Shown: one piece after another, positions 32,315 to 40,886 of the stretch
Layout: each line of letters starts with the position of its first letter
Position numbering within the stretch: position 1 is the stretch's first letter
Assembly (NCBI GenBank): GCA_964503275.1
Contig: CAZCZO010000011.1
Span: 1-64,000 of the forward strand
Length of the DNA: 64,000 nucleotides
Origin: DASRAP01 sp964503275
GTDB taxonomy: Bacteria > Gemmatimonadota > Gemmatimonadetes > Gemmatimonadales > Gemmatimonadaceae
Reading direction: 5' to 3'
The notes under the pieces: model-generated
What the model saw: the letters and a program-made list of their open reading frames with translations, nothing else
Databases searched by the model: none
Told to the model about the DNA's origin: nothing
Position numbers and translations under genes: made by a program

Positions 32315-34447
32315 ATGGCCTCCAAGACCTCTTCCCGCCCCCGTCCGCGCGCTGAGCAGGATCGCTCACCGGTCCCCGGGCTCGACTGGCGCCGCATCGC
32401 CTATTCGGCGCTCGCCTCCCGCTTGCTCGACGACGTGGAGGAGTCCACCAACCGGAACCGCGCCACGCTGCCCAAGGAGCACGTGGTGATGTACCAGTTC
32501 TCCGCGCGGGGACACGATGTGGCGCAGTGCATCCTGGGGGCCCTGATCACCGGGCGGCATGACGGCGTCGGGGCGTACTATCGCTCGCGGCCGATGTTGC
32601 TCGCGCTGGGGCTGACCCTCGAGGACGCCCTGGGCAGCCCCTTGGGCCGCGCTGGCGGCTTCAGCGACGGGCGGGACATCGGCGTGGTGTGCAACATGCC
32701 GGGTCACGACGGGCCCACGGTGCTCCCCATGAGCGGTGACGTCGGGTCGCAGTACACCCCCGTCGCCGGCTGGGCACAGGCCGCGCAGTACCACCGCGAA
32801 GTGCTGGGCGACGCGGACTACGCCGGCGCGCTGGGCGTGGCCCTCGGTGGGGATGGCTCGGTCGCGACCAATGGGTTCTGGTCGGCACTGACCATGGCCA
32901 CCACGCTGAAGTTGCCGATGCTGTTCTACATCGAGGACAACGACCTCGGCATCAGCGTGCGTGGGGACATGCAGACCCCGGGCGGGAACATCGCGCGCAA
33001 CCTTGCGTCGTTCCGCGACCTGGCGTTGTTCGATGGCGACGGCTGCGACCCGCACGAGACGGCCACGCTGCTCCAGCAGGCGGTCACACACGTACGAGCC
33101 GGGACGGGCCCCGCGCTGGTGCACCTCACCGTGCCGCGACTGTCGAGCCACAGCGGGCCGGACAATCAGAAGGGCTACCGTAGCGATGACGAGATCGCCG
33201 CCGACTGGGCGCGGGACCCGCTGCCGCGCCTGCGCGAGTACCTCGTGCCCGCGCAGTTCTCGGAGGCGGAGTGGACCGCACTTGAAGCGGAGGTGGCGCG
33301 CGACGTGGACGCCGCGCTGGCCGCGGCCCGCGCGCGTCCGCTGCCGGATCCGGCGCGCGTGGCGGAGCACGTTCATGCGCTCGACGGGGACGGCGATGCC
33401 GAGGCGTTCGGTGGCCTGTCGCGCGCCGAGCGCCGTGCGCTCGGCGGTGACGAGGTGGCGGCAGAGGGCGGCGACCTGCTGCGCTTCGCCGATGCGGTGC
33501 GGCGCACCCTGCGACACGAGTTGTCGGTGAACCCCAAGCTCGTCGTGTTCGGTGAGGATGTCGGCAAGAAGGGGGGCGTCCACCTCGTGACGGAGGGGCT
33601 GCAGCGCGAGTTCGGCGCCGCGCGGGTGTTCGACACCTCGCTCAGCGAGGAGGGCATCATCGGCCGGGCCTCGGGCATGGCGATCAGCGGCCTGATGCCC
33701 GTGGCCGAGATCCAGTTCCGCAAGTACGCCGACCCGGCGACCGAGCAGTTGAACAACACGGGCACCATGCGCTGGCGGACCAACAATCGCTTCGCGGCGC
33801 CTATGGTCGTGCGCATGCCGGGTGGCTTCGGCAAGGATGTCGGCGACCCCTGGCACTCGCTCAGCGACGAAGTGCGCTTCGCCCACGCCTACGGCTGGCA
33901 GGTGGCGATCCCCTCGAACGCCGCCGACGCCGTCGGCCTCCTGCGCGCGGCGATGCGCTCGCCGAATCCCACCGTGTTCTTCGAGCATCGGTCGCTGCTC
34001 ATGACGGGCGACGGCTCGGCCCGCTACCCCGGCGACGACTATGTGCTGCCCTTCGGACGCGCCCGGGTGATCACGGAGGGCGACGAACTCACGCTGGTGA
34101 CCTGGGGTGCGATGGTCCACCGCTGCACCGACGCCGTGGCGGGCTTCGGGGATCGCGTCGAACTCCTCGACCTGCGCACCGTGGCGCCCTGGGACCGCGA
34201 GGCGGTGCTGGCGTCGGTGCAGCGCACCGGGCGCTGCCTGATCGTGCACGAGGACAACCTCACGGCGGGCTTCGGCGCCGAGGTCGCGGCCGTGGTGGCG
34301 GATGCCTGCTTCTGGTACCTCGACGCGCCGGTGCGACGCCTGGCGCCGCGCGACATCCCCATGCCCTACCATCCCGTCCTGCTCGGCGAGGTCTTGCCGA
34401 GCGTGGACGGGATCGCGGCCGAGATCGCGGCGCTGCTGGGGGTCTGA
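32315..34447 (+). CDS. 2-oxoacid dehydrogenase E1, fused alpha and beta subunits (branched-chain type)
   Basis: 710-residue thiamine-diphosphate enzyme. The alpha part (about 25-385) has GVGAYYRSRPMLLALGLTLEDAL, MSGDVGSQYTPVAGWAQAA and the ThDP motif GGDGSVATNGFWSALTMAT ending in IEDNDLGIS. The beta part (about 390-710) has VFGEDVGKKGGVHLVTEGLQ, DTSLSEEGIIGRASGMAISG, AEIQFRKYADPATEQLNN and LIVHEDNLTAGFGAEVAA. It decarboxylates branched 2-oxoacids and transfers acyl groups to lipoyl-E2. No E2 or E3 gene is adjacent. It is divergent from paaG. ATG 32315 has GAGG directly upstream and CACATT at -7. Confidence 0.9.
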   Translation: MASKTSSRPRPRAEQDRSPVPGLDWRRIAYSALASRLLDDVEESTNRNRATLPKEHVVMYQFSARGHDVAQCILGALITGRHDGVGAYYRSRPMLLALGLTLEDALGSPLGRAGGFSDGRDIGVVCNMPGHDGPTVLPMSGDVGSQYTPVAGWAQAAQYHREVLGDADYAGALGVALGGDGSVATNGFWSALTMATTLKLPMLFYIEDNDLGISVRGDMQTPGGNIARNLASFRDLALFDGDGCDPHETATLLQQAVTHVRAGTGPALVHLTVPRLSSHSGPDNQKGYRSDDEIAADWARDPLPRLREYLVPAQFSEAEWTALEAEVARDVDAALAAARARPLPDPARVAEHVHALDGDGDAEAFGGLSRAERRALGGDEVAAEGGDLLRFADAVRRTLRHELSVNPKLVVFGEDVGKKGGVHLVTEGLQREFGAARVFDTSLSEEGIIGRASGMAISGLMPVAEIQFRKYADPATEQLNNTGTMRWRTNNRFAAPMVVRMPGGFGKDVGDPWHSLSDEVRFAHAYGWQVAIPSNAADAVGLLRAAMRSPNPTVFFEHRSLLMTGDGSARYPGDDYVLPFGRARVITEGDELTLVTWGAMVHRCTDAVAGFGDRVELLDLRTVAPWDREAVLASVQRTGRCLIVHEDNLTAGFGAEVAAVVADACFWYLDAPVRRLAPRDIPMPYHPVLLGEVLPSVDGIAAEIAALLGV

Positions 34448-34455
34448 GGCCGGCG

Positions 34456-34530
34456 CGCGGTCGCGTGCAGCGCGGTCGTGTTCAGCCGGGTCGCGTTCGG
34501 CGTCGTCGCGTTCAGCGAAGTCGTGTTCAG
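34456..34530. repeat. 15-bp tandem repeat, 5 units
   Basis: Five 15-base units of the form cgcggtcgtgttcag, each with a few substitutions. The array fills the gap between the E1 gene and the convergent MFS gene, and the MFS stop codon (34527-34529) lies in the last unit. Confidence 0.8.
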
Positions 34531-35900
34531 CCGGGCCGGAGATCGGCGTCGGCCGCCTCCGCAGCGCGCACACCGGCCGCGACATCCACTCGCGTCAGCA
34601 CGAGGATGCCGGCCACGAAGAACACGATCACGCTCAACATGGCCGTGCGGGTGGACTCCGTTTCACCGAGCATCAGCGTGAACACCAGGGGTCCGGCGAT
34701 CCCGCCGAACTTGGCGAACACGGAGAAGAACCCGAAGAACTCGCCACTCTTGTGTCGCGGGATCATCGAGGCGAACAGCGACCGGCTCAGCGCCTGCGTG
34801 CCCCCTTGGACCAACCCGACGAGCACGGCGAGGAGGTAGAACTGCTGCACCGTCTGCATCCGGTACGCGAACACGCAGATGCCGACGTACACCGCGAGGC
34901 CGGCGAACACCGCGCGCTTGGCCCCGACCCGGCCAGCGATGAGGCCGAAGGCGAACGCGCAGGGCACCCCGATGAACTGGACCAGCAGGATCGCGCCCAT
35001 GAGCGCCCCCTGCGAGAAGCCCAGATCCTCACCGAACATCGCCCCCATCCGGATCACGGTCTGGATGCCCTCGTTGTAGATCATGAAGGCGAGCATCATC
35101 AGGAAGGCCTGCTGGTAGGTGCGCAACGCACGCAGCGTCTCACCGAGTCGCGTCAGGGCGACGCGCCACGGCGCGGCACCGCGATGCTCGTCGGTCTCGA
35201 GTAGCTGTGCCGGCTCGGCGACCCGACGGAACAGGGGGATCGAGAACAGCAGCCACCAGAGCCCGACGCTCACGAAGCCCAGGCGCGCGGGCAGCGACGC
35301 TTGGGCCGCGGTGAGCCCCTCACCCGCCGGCAGTCCGAAGGCCGCGGGGAACTGGATGAGGAGCAGGTTCAGCGCGAGCAGGATGCCGCCGCCGACATAC
35401 CCAAGGGCGTAGCCGGCGGTCGAGACGCGATCCACCTCGTGACCGCGCGCGATATGCGGCAACAGCGACTCGTAGAAGGTCATGCTGCCTGTCGCCGCGA
35501 CCAGCGTGACGACCAAGAGGACGGTCGCGAGCAGGATATCACCCTGACCGATCGTGCTCATCGCCGCCGTCGCCCCGACGCCCAGGATGGTGAACGCGCC
35601 GAGGAACTGCTTCTTCGAGGCGCGCACATCGGCGATCGCGCCGAGCACAGGGGCCAGCAGGGCCACGAACACCGCGCCCAGCACGTTGGCGTAGCCCCAC
35701 CACTGCTGCCCCTCGGTCTTGCCGAGCCCGTGGGCCGCGTAGGTCACGAAGAAGATCTGGAACACCGACGCGAAGATGACGGTCTGCGCCGCCGAGATGC
35801 CCCAGTCGTAGAGGGCCCACGCGCGGAGCTCTCGGCGATGCAGGCCCAGCCGCTCGAGCAGAGGGTGTGGGGTCGGCGGTGTCTCGGCTGTGGGCACCAT
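34527..35900 (-). CDS. UMF1/Atg22-like MFS transporter
   Basis: 457-residue membrane protein with 12 predicted helices. The family signature ELRAWALYDWGISAAQTVIFASVF opens the first helix. ALLAPVLGAIADVRASKKQFLGAF carries the MFS A-like motif, GSMTFYESLLPHIARGHEVDRVSTAGYALGYVGGG is typical of UMF1, and VQGGTQALSRSLFASMIPRHKSGEFFGFFSV is the second-half signature. Substrate unknown. ATG 35900; a TATGCT hexamer about 50 bases upstream might be the -10 element. The C-terminus runs into the 15-base repeat. Confidence 0.88.
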   Translation of the reverse strand: MVPTAETPPTPHPLLERLGLHRRELRAWALYDWGISAAQTVIFASVFQIFFVTYAAHGLGKTEGQQWWGYANVLGAVFVALLAPVLGAIADVRASKKQFLGAFTILGVGATAAMSTIGQGDILLATVLLVVTLVAATGSMTFYESLLPHIARGHEVDRVSTAGYALGYVGGGILLALNLLLIQFPAAFGLPAGEGLTAAQASLPARLGFVSVGLWWLLFSIPLFRRVAEPAQLLETDEHRGAAPWRVALTRLGETLRALRTYQQAFLMMLAFMIYNEGIQTVIRMGAMFGEDLGFSQGALMGAILLVQFIGVPCAFAFGLIAGRVGAKRAVFAGLAVYVGICVFAYRMQTVQQFYLLAVLVGLVQGGTQALSRSLFASMIPRHKSGEFFGFFSVFAKFGGIAGPLVFTLMLGETESTRTAMLSVIVFFVAGILVLTRVDVAAGVRAAEAADADLRPG

Positions 35901-36004
35901 GCGGCGGGGCGCGACGAGTTGCGGCGGAAGCGGGCCCCGCTAGCATATCGTCCGCCGGGCGACCGTGCCAGCGCGTGCCCCTTGCGCGACGCGTGCCCAG
36001 CGCC

Positions 36005-36010
36005 TAACGT
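36005..36010 (+). promoter_or_regulatory. -10-like TAACGT of the ArsR/SRPBCC pair
   Basis: TAACGT ends 8 bases before ATG 36019. The adjacent palindrome at 36012-36025 would cover the transcription start. Confidence 0.35.
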
Positions 36011-36011
36011 A

Positions 36012-36025
36012 CAACCATATGGTTG
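36012..36025. promoter_or_regulatory. 14-bp perfect palindrome over the arsR-type start codon
   Basis: CAACCATATGGTTG is perfectly self-complementary and contains the ATG at 36019. It is a strong candidate for autorepression by the ArsR-family protein it precedes. It is downstream of a TAACGT -10-like hexamer. Confidence 0.65.
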
Positions 36026-36384
36026 CATTTCCTGCGCTCTCGGACGACGAATTGGACCGGATCTTCCGCGCACTCGCCGACCGGACCCGGCGCGACATCG
36101 TCACGCGCGTGCTCGCCGGCGAGCCGGCGTCCGTCTCGGCGTTGGCCTCGCGCTACGCCATGTCCTTCGCTGCCGTGCAGAAGCATGTCGCGGTGCTCGA
36201 GGACGCAGGGCTCGTGGACAAACAGGCGCAGGGACGCGAGCGCCTCGTCCGCGGCAAGCCCGAGCCGATCGCGCGCGCACGCGAACTGCTGATGCATCTG
36301 GAGCGGCTCTGGGTCGCGCGCTTCAGCCAACTCGACGCCGTGCTCGCCGAGCCACGGCCACGCCGTTCCCGCCCCCGCCCCTGA
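36019..36384 (+). CDS. ArsR-family transcriptional regulator
   Basis: 121-residue winged-helix protein: DRIFRALADRTRRDIVTRVLAGEPASVSALASRYAMSFAAVQKHVAVLEDAGLVDKQAQGRERLVRGKPEPI, the classic ArsR domain of the group paired with SRPBCC/AHSA1 genes. There are no Cys residues for metal sensing, so an organic ligand or unknown signal is likely. It begins within a 14-base palindrome. The SRPBCC gene follows after 17 bases and is probably co-transcribed. Confidence 0.9.
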   Translation: MVAFPALSDDELDRIFRALADRTRRDIVTRVLAGEPASVSALASRYAMSFAAVQKHVAVLEDAGLVDKQAQGRERLVRGKPEPIARARELLMHLERLWVARFSQLDAVLAEPRPRRSRPRP

Positions 36385-36401
36385 ACCGACACCGACCCGC
36401 C

Positions 36402-37391
36402 ATGCCGATCACCTCCGTGCAGTCCGACGCCGCCGCGCGCACCCTCACCATCGTCGCGGACTATGCCGTGCCGCTCGAACGGCTCTGGGAAGCCTACGCG
36501 GACCCGCGCCAGCTCGAACGCTTCTGGGGGCCCGTGGAATGGCCCGCCACCTTCACACGGCACGACATGGCCGTGGGTGGTGAGTCGCACTACTACATGA
36601 CCGGCCCCGATGGCACGCGGCACGGCGGCTGGTTCCGCTTCCTCGCGGTGGAACCCTTGCAGCGCCTTGAGATGGTGGACGGCTTCGCGGACGCCGCCGG
36701 TGCGCCCATCGACACGATGCCCACCATGCACATGGAGTTCCGATTCGAACGGACGGCGACCGGCTCCCGCTTCGTGAGTGTCACGACCTTCGCCTCGGTC
36801 GAGCAGATGGAGCAGCTGGTCCAGATGGGCATACTCGAGGGGACCCAGTCGGCGATGAGCCAGATCGACGCCGTGCTCGCGGACCTCACGAGCTTCGCCG
36901 CGACCCTGCCGACCCACGCGCAACGCCTGAGCGACACCCAGGTCCGCGTGAGCCGGGTGATCCGCGGGACGGTGGAGCAGGTGTGGCGCGCTCATCACGA
37001 GCCCGCGCTGATGCAGCGCTGGCTGCTGGGGCCGGACGGGTGGACCATGCCCGTGTGCGAGGTCGCCGCGGAGGTCGGTGATCGCTACCGCTACGAGTGG
37101 GCCAGCGCCGACGGCGCACAGCGCTTCGGCTTCGAGGGCACGCTGCTCGAGCGGTCCGCCCCGTATCGCAGCGTGACCAGCGAGCGCATGCTCGGGAGCG
37201 ACGGACCCGATGTGCGGAACGAGCTCACACTGTCGGCGCTGCCCGCCGGCACCCTCGTCTCGCTGCTCATCACTTACCCCAGCCGGGAGCTACGCGACAT
37301 GATCCTCGGCACGGGTATGACGATGGGGATGGAGGCCAGTTATGCGCGGCTGGAGTCGCTCGCGGGGTCCGCGTCAGCGCTCGGCGGATAG
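36402..37391 (+). CDS. Tandem SRPBCC (AHSA1-like) domain protein
   Basis: 329 residues holding two consecutive AHSA1/START-like domains. Domain 1 (about 10-155): DYAVPLERLWEAYADPRQLERFWGPVEWPATFTRHDMAVGGESHYYMTGPDG, EFRFERTATGSRF. Domain 2 (about 165-325): VSRVIRGTVEQVWRAHHEPALMQRWLLGPDGWTMPVCEVAAEVGDRYRYEW. Such proteins bind hydrophobic ligands, and partners of ArsR regulators usually have a single domain, so this is a fusion or duplication. Its last 52 bases overlap the convergent lipoprotein gene. Confidence 0.87.
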   Translation: MPITSVQSDAAARTLTIVADYAVPLERLWEAYADPRQLERFWGPVEWPATFTRHDMAVGGESHYYMTGPDGTRHGGWFRFLAVEPLQRLEMVDGFADAAGAPIDTMPTMHMEFRFERTATGSRFVSVTTFASVEQMEQLVQMGILEGTQSAMSQIDAVLADLTSFAATLPTHAQRLSDTQVRVSRVIRGTVEQVWRAHHEPALMQRWLLGPDGWTMPVCEVAAEVGDRYRYEWASADGAQRFGFEGTLLERSAPYRSVTSERMLGSDGPDVRNELTLSALPAGTLVSLLITYPSRELRDMILGTGMTMGMEASYARLESLAGSASALGG

Positions 37392-37912
37392 ACGCAGGTG
37401 ACGACCGGGTCGCCGCAGTTGGGCAGCGCGACCCGGCCCGCCTCCAGCTCCACGGGGGCGTCGCCACGCAGTCTCACGATGGCGGTCGCGCGGTAGTGGC
37501 CCATCTCGAGCGAGTCGCCATGGATGGTCCACGCCATCCGCGGACCCGACGTCAAGGATCGGGCCCCGCCGGCGGGCACGACCAGCGGCACCAGCGTCGT
37601 CGTGTGGCAGACCACGCGCGACTCGTCGTACGCGGGGAGCGCCTGATCCAGCCGATACAGGCGCAGGCGCACGGGACACCCCGCCTCGTAGAACACGGTG
37701 ATCGGGTCGCGGGAGCGGCTGACGAGACGCACCTGCACGAAGAGCACCTTGGACGCGGTCGTCACGTCGTCGCTCGTCGCCATGGAGGCCGTGATCGTCA
37801 GTCCATCGATGATCCCCGCACCCTCGCCCGGGTCGACCACGCCATTCGCGTCGCCGCACCCGACCCACAGGGGGACCAGCGCGACCAGCCATCCGGAGAC
37901 GCGGCGCCTCAC
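37340..37912 (-). CDS. Lipoprotein, paralog of the 40874-41404 product
   Basis: 190-residue lipoprotein: MRRRVSGWLVALVPLWVGC (Cys19). A beta-rich domain contains ITVFYEAGCPVRLRLYRLDQALPAYDESR and WTIHGDSLEMGHYRATAIVRL, ending LPNCGDPVVTCVY. These three blocks recur almost unchanged in the lipoprotein at 40874-41404 on the other side of the TonB receptor. The Cys pattern suggests disulfides. Fold resembles BsuPI-type or Ig-like domains, as an inference. The gene extends 15 residues past the paralog's end and overlaps the convergent SRPBCC gene. It follows the receptor gene by 10 bases. Confidence 0.75.
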   Translation of the reverse strand: MRRRVSGWLVALVPLWVGCGDANGVVDPGEGAGIIDGLTITASMATSDDVTTASKVLFVQVRLVSRSRDPITVFYEAGCPVRLRLYRLDQALPAYDESRVVCHTTTLVPLVVPAGGARSLTSGPRMAWTIHGDSLEMGHYRATAIVRLRGDAPVELEAGRVALPNCGDPVVTCVYPPSADADPASDSSRA

Positions 37913-37922
37913 GGTGGCCTCC

Positions 37923-40886
37923 TCAGTGCCGCGCGATGATCCCGATGAACACCCCCCGGTACTGCATGCGCTCGTCGGGCTGCGACCCGGGCAGGCCGGT
38001 CGCGATCGCGCGACGCTCCTCGATGGTCGCGAAGCCGCCGCAGCAGGCCTGTGAGTTGAACAGGTTCATCGCGCGCAGGAACAGCGAATAGCGGACGCCC
38101 GCCCCACCGAGGTCCTTGGTGATCGCCAGGTTCACGGGATTCGCCGGGCGATCCACCCCTGACTCGACCCCGATGGGCGATCCTCCCACTGCCGCCGTCG
38201 ACTCCAGGCGCTGGCCGTCACTCGGTCCCTTGCTCCAGAAACCCGTGAGCGCGACCCGCGTGTCTCGCAGCAACATCGACCCGATACGCCCGAGTGACGC
38301 GGGGACATCGTCCCGGAACTGGACGAACAGCGCGGCGTTCACCGCGTGGGGTCGGTTGCGTGGCGACTCCCGCTCCTCGCGCGGGGCGAAGAGGGCGACC
38401 TCCGCCGCCAAGTCGGGCGGCAGACCCACCTCCGTGGTGTGCGACCACGTGTAGTTCAGGACATAGCCGACCCGGCCGACCAACTGCCGACGCAGCGCGA
38501 CGCTGACACCGCGCGTCGCGACCAGGTCCCGATTCTCCACGGTGCTGTACTGCAGGACCTCGGACGGCGCATAGGTCAGACCGATATCGGTGACGCGCTC
38601 ACTGGTGACGAAGTTCGTCAGCGAGCCGATCTCGGTCGAGAACACCGACAGGCTCATCCCATGGTTGGCACCGAGCAGCGACGAGTACCCCACCTCGAAG
38701 GTCTTCGCGGACTCGTTCACGATCCGCGGATTGCCCACGTAGCCCACCTGGTCCTGGTGGAAGGCGAGGTTCGGCCGGCACTCATCGCTGGTCGGTCGGG
38801 TCACGTCGGGGCCGCAGCGGCCGTCGCGAGTCGCATCGCGCGAACCCGTGGTCCCGAGACCGGTGTTGCTGTAGGCGTCGTGGTACAGCGGATGCTTGGT
38901 GTAGCCACCGGCGTTGAAGAACAGCGCCGAGCGCTCGCCCAGCGGGAAACTCACCCCGATGCGCGGCGCGAAGGCCGTCTGCGTCTCGGCACCCGCGTAG
39001 TCGTCCAGCGCGGCCAATCGGGCGGCGGAATCGAGCAGGAAGGGGACGCCGCGGCTGTTGCGCGTCGAGATCTGGCAGGCGCCCAGTCCGCTGCTGTTGC
39101 CAAAGGTGAAGGGCGTTTCGTTGATGCCGGGGGCGGTGCCCATGCAGACCTCCTCGGCCGTGGTCCCGTTGGTCGCGCGCAGGGGCAGCGCGAAGCCGGT
39201 CCCCTTTGCACTGCCGCGCTCGGCGCGGATCCCCACCGTCGCCAGCAGGAAGTCGTAGTCGAAGGTCGACTGCGCATACACCGCGGTCTCGGTCGGACGG
39301 GTGCGGTACTGATTGGTCGCGGTCGGCACCAGGCCGACCGTCCCCGTCAACGCACTGATCTCCCGCAAGGCCAGCGCGTGGGACGAGTGCTGCAACCCGA
39401 CCTGGAAGCGCACATGGTCCGCAGCATCGACCACCACATCGGCGCGGGTCACGCGGCTCGTGAAGGTCTCGCCACCGAAGTCCGTCGCCGTGCCCGTGAC
39501 CGGTGACTCGGCCGAGACGAACGGATCGAACAGGCCGTTGGACCGACGGGTCGACCGCCAGAATCGGTCCTCGAGGCAGACCCCGCTGAATACGTTGCAG
39601 GTCTCGCGCTCGCCGCCGAGGATGGCGTGGGTCACGGCGAGGCTCGCGCGCGCCAGGCGCTGCTCGGCGCGCAGCGAGAGGAAGTGCGACTGCTGCGACA
39701 CGCTGCCCTGCACGAGCCCGTCCACGGCCGTCACGGGCGCGCCGGGGTTCAGGTCCCGGAGAGCGGTGGCGCGATACAGCGCGAGGAATCGCCGATCGTA
39801 GGCCAGCGTGCGCCGCGACTGCGTGATCCCGGTGGCCGAGAACCGCAGCGCCGGGCGAGGGCTCACCGTCACCTTCCCGACCAGTTGATCCTCATCGACC
39901 GCGCCGAAGCCGTTCCAGCCGATGAAGCCGGTGGCGGACCCATCGGTCGGGAACTGCACCGCGCGATCGGCCGCGCGGCGCGACTGCGCGCCGAACATCA
40001 CGCGCACCCGATCGTCGAGGATGGGCCCCGCGAGCACCGCGCGCACATGATGCGAGGCGGTGGCGGCATCCGCCCCGGAGCCCATCAGCCCTGACGCGTT
40101 CGTGGTCTGGTAGTCCACCTGGCCGGAGAGGCGCTCTTCGCCTTCGCGCAGCGTCATGCTCACGACGCCCGCCACGCTCCCACCGTACTGGGCTTCCATG
40201 TACCCCGGCGAGAGCCCGACGGACGACAACACCAACGGGTTCAGGTCGATCGCCGCCGTGCCGAAGATCGGATGATTGATCGGGATGCCATCCAGGAGCT
40301 GGACCGTGGCACCGGGCCGTGCCCCTCGCACACTGATCTGGGTGGGATCGCCGCGGCGCTGCGAGGCGAGCGACTGCAGACTGCCCGCACTGCCCAGCAC
40401 GGCGAAACCGGGCGAGAGCATCAGCATCTCCGCGAGGTTCACCACAGGGAGCGCCCGCAGTTCCTCGCCGGTGAGGACCAGCTCACTCGCGACCCCGCGC
40501 AGGTCGACCGGAGGGCGTCCGGCTTCGACGCGGACCGTCGCCAGGGCCTCGGCGGAGTCGAGCTCGAAGTCCACCGTGGCCGACTGGTCCGAGCGGACGA
40601 TCACGCGCGACACTTCCCGACCACGAAGACCCAGCTTCCGCGCCGAGATCGTATACACTCCGGGCGGGACGCTCAATATGGTGTAGCGACCGTTGGCCCG
40701 CGTGCGGGTCTCCAACGCGGCCCCGAGGACTTCGATGGTGACGCCATCCAATGGCTCGCGCGTCGTGGCATGCACGACCTGCCCCGTCACCGTGCCCGAC
40801 TGTGCACCCGCGATCGCTGCGGTCGCGACGACACACAGCACGGCGGCGCACAGGATCCGCCCGGCAGACGTGGTCAGTAGACGCAT
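37923..40886 (-). CDS. TonB-dependent receptor with N-terminal carboxypeptidase-regulatory-like domain
   Basis: 987-residue outer-membrane receptor. Signal peptide to about residue 28 (VATAAIAGAQ). Residues 30-110 are a CarboxypepD_reg-like domain (GTVTGQVVHATTREPLDGVTIEVLGA, VPPGVYTISARKLGLRG). The plug follows: ELRALPVVNLAEMLMLSPGFAVLG, QISVRGARPGATVQLLDGIPIN. The rest is the beta-barrel, ending in FIGIIARH. The substrate is unknown; no siderophore genes are nearby. ATG 40886 lies 13 bases inside the upstream lipoprotein gene, and a paralogous lipoprotein follows downstream, so all three are one operon. Confidence 0.9.
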   Translation of the reverse strand: MRLLTTSAGRILCAAVLCVVATAAIAGAQSGTVTGQVVHATTREPLDGVTIEVLGAALETRTRANGRYTILSVPPGVYTISARKLGLRGREVSRVIVRSDQSATVDFELDSAEALATVRVEAGRPPVDLRGVASELVLTGEELRALPVVNLAEMLMLSPGFAVLGSAGSLQSLASQRRGDPTQISVRGARPGATVQLLDGIPINHPIFGTAAIDLNPLVLSSVGLSPGYMEAQYGGSVAGVVSMTLREGEERLSGQVDYQTTNASGLMGSGADAATASHHVRAVLAGPILDDRVRVMFGAQSRRAADRAVQFPTDGSATGFIGWNGFGAVDEDQLVGKVTVSPRPALRFSATGITQSRRTLAYDRRFLALYRATALRDLNPGAPVTAVDGLVQGSVSQQSHFLSLRAEQRLARASLAVTHAILGGERETCNVFSGVCLEDRFWRSTRRSNGLFDPFVSAESPVTGTATDFGGETFTSRVTRADVVVDAADHVRFQVGLQHSSHALALREISALTGTVGLVPTATNQYRTRPTETAVYAQSTFDYDFLLATVGIRAERGSAKGTGFALPLRATNGTTAEEVCMGTAPGINETPFTFGNSSGLGACQISTRNSRGVPFLLDSAARLAALDDYAGAETQTAFAPRIGVSFPLGERSALFFNAGGYTKHPLYHDAYSNTGLGTTGSRDATRDGRCGPDVTRPTSDECRPNLAFHQDQVGYVGNPRIVNESAKTFEVGYSSLLGANHGMSLSVFSTEIGSLTNFVTSERVTDIGLTYAPSEVLQYSTVENRDLVATRGVSVALRRQLVGRVGYVLNYTWSHTTEVGLPPDLAAEVALFAPREERESPRNRPHAVNAALFVQFRDDVPASLGRIGSMLLRDTRVALTGFWSKGPSDGQRLESTAAVGGSPIGVESGVDRPANPVNLAITKDLGGAGVRYSLFLRAMNLFNSQACCGGFATIEERRAIATGLPGSQPDERMQYRGVFIGIIARH

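Noticed and set aside
34456..34530. Possible small acidic gene encoded by the 15-bp repeats on the minus strand
   Set aside because: The apparent frame only reflects the repeat period and continues into a shadow of the E1 gene; no start signal.
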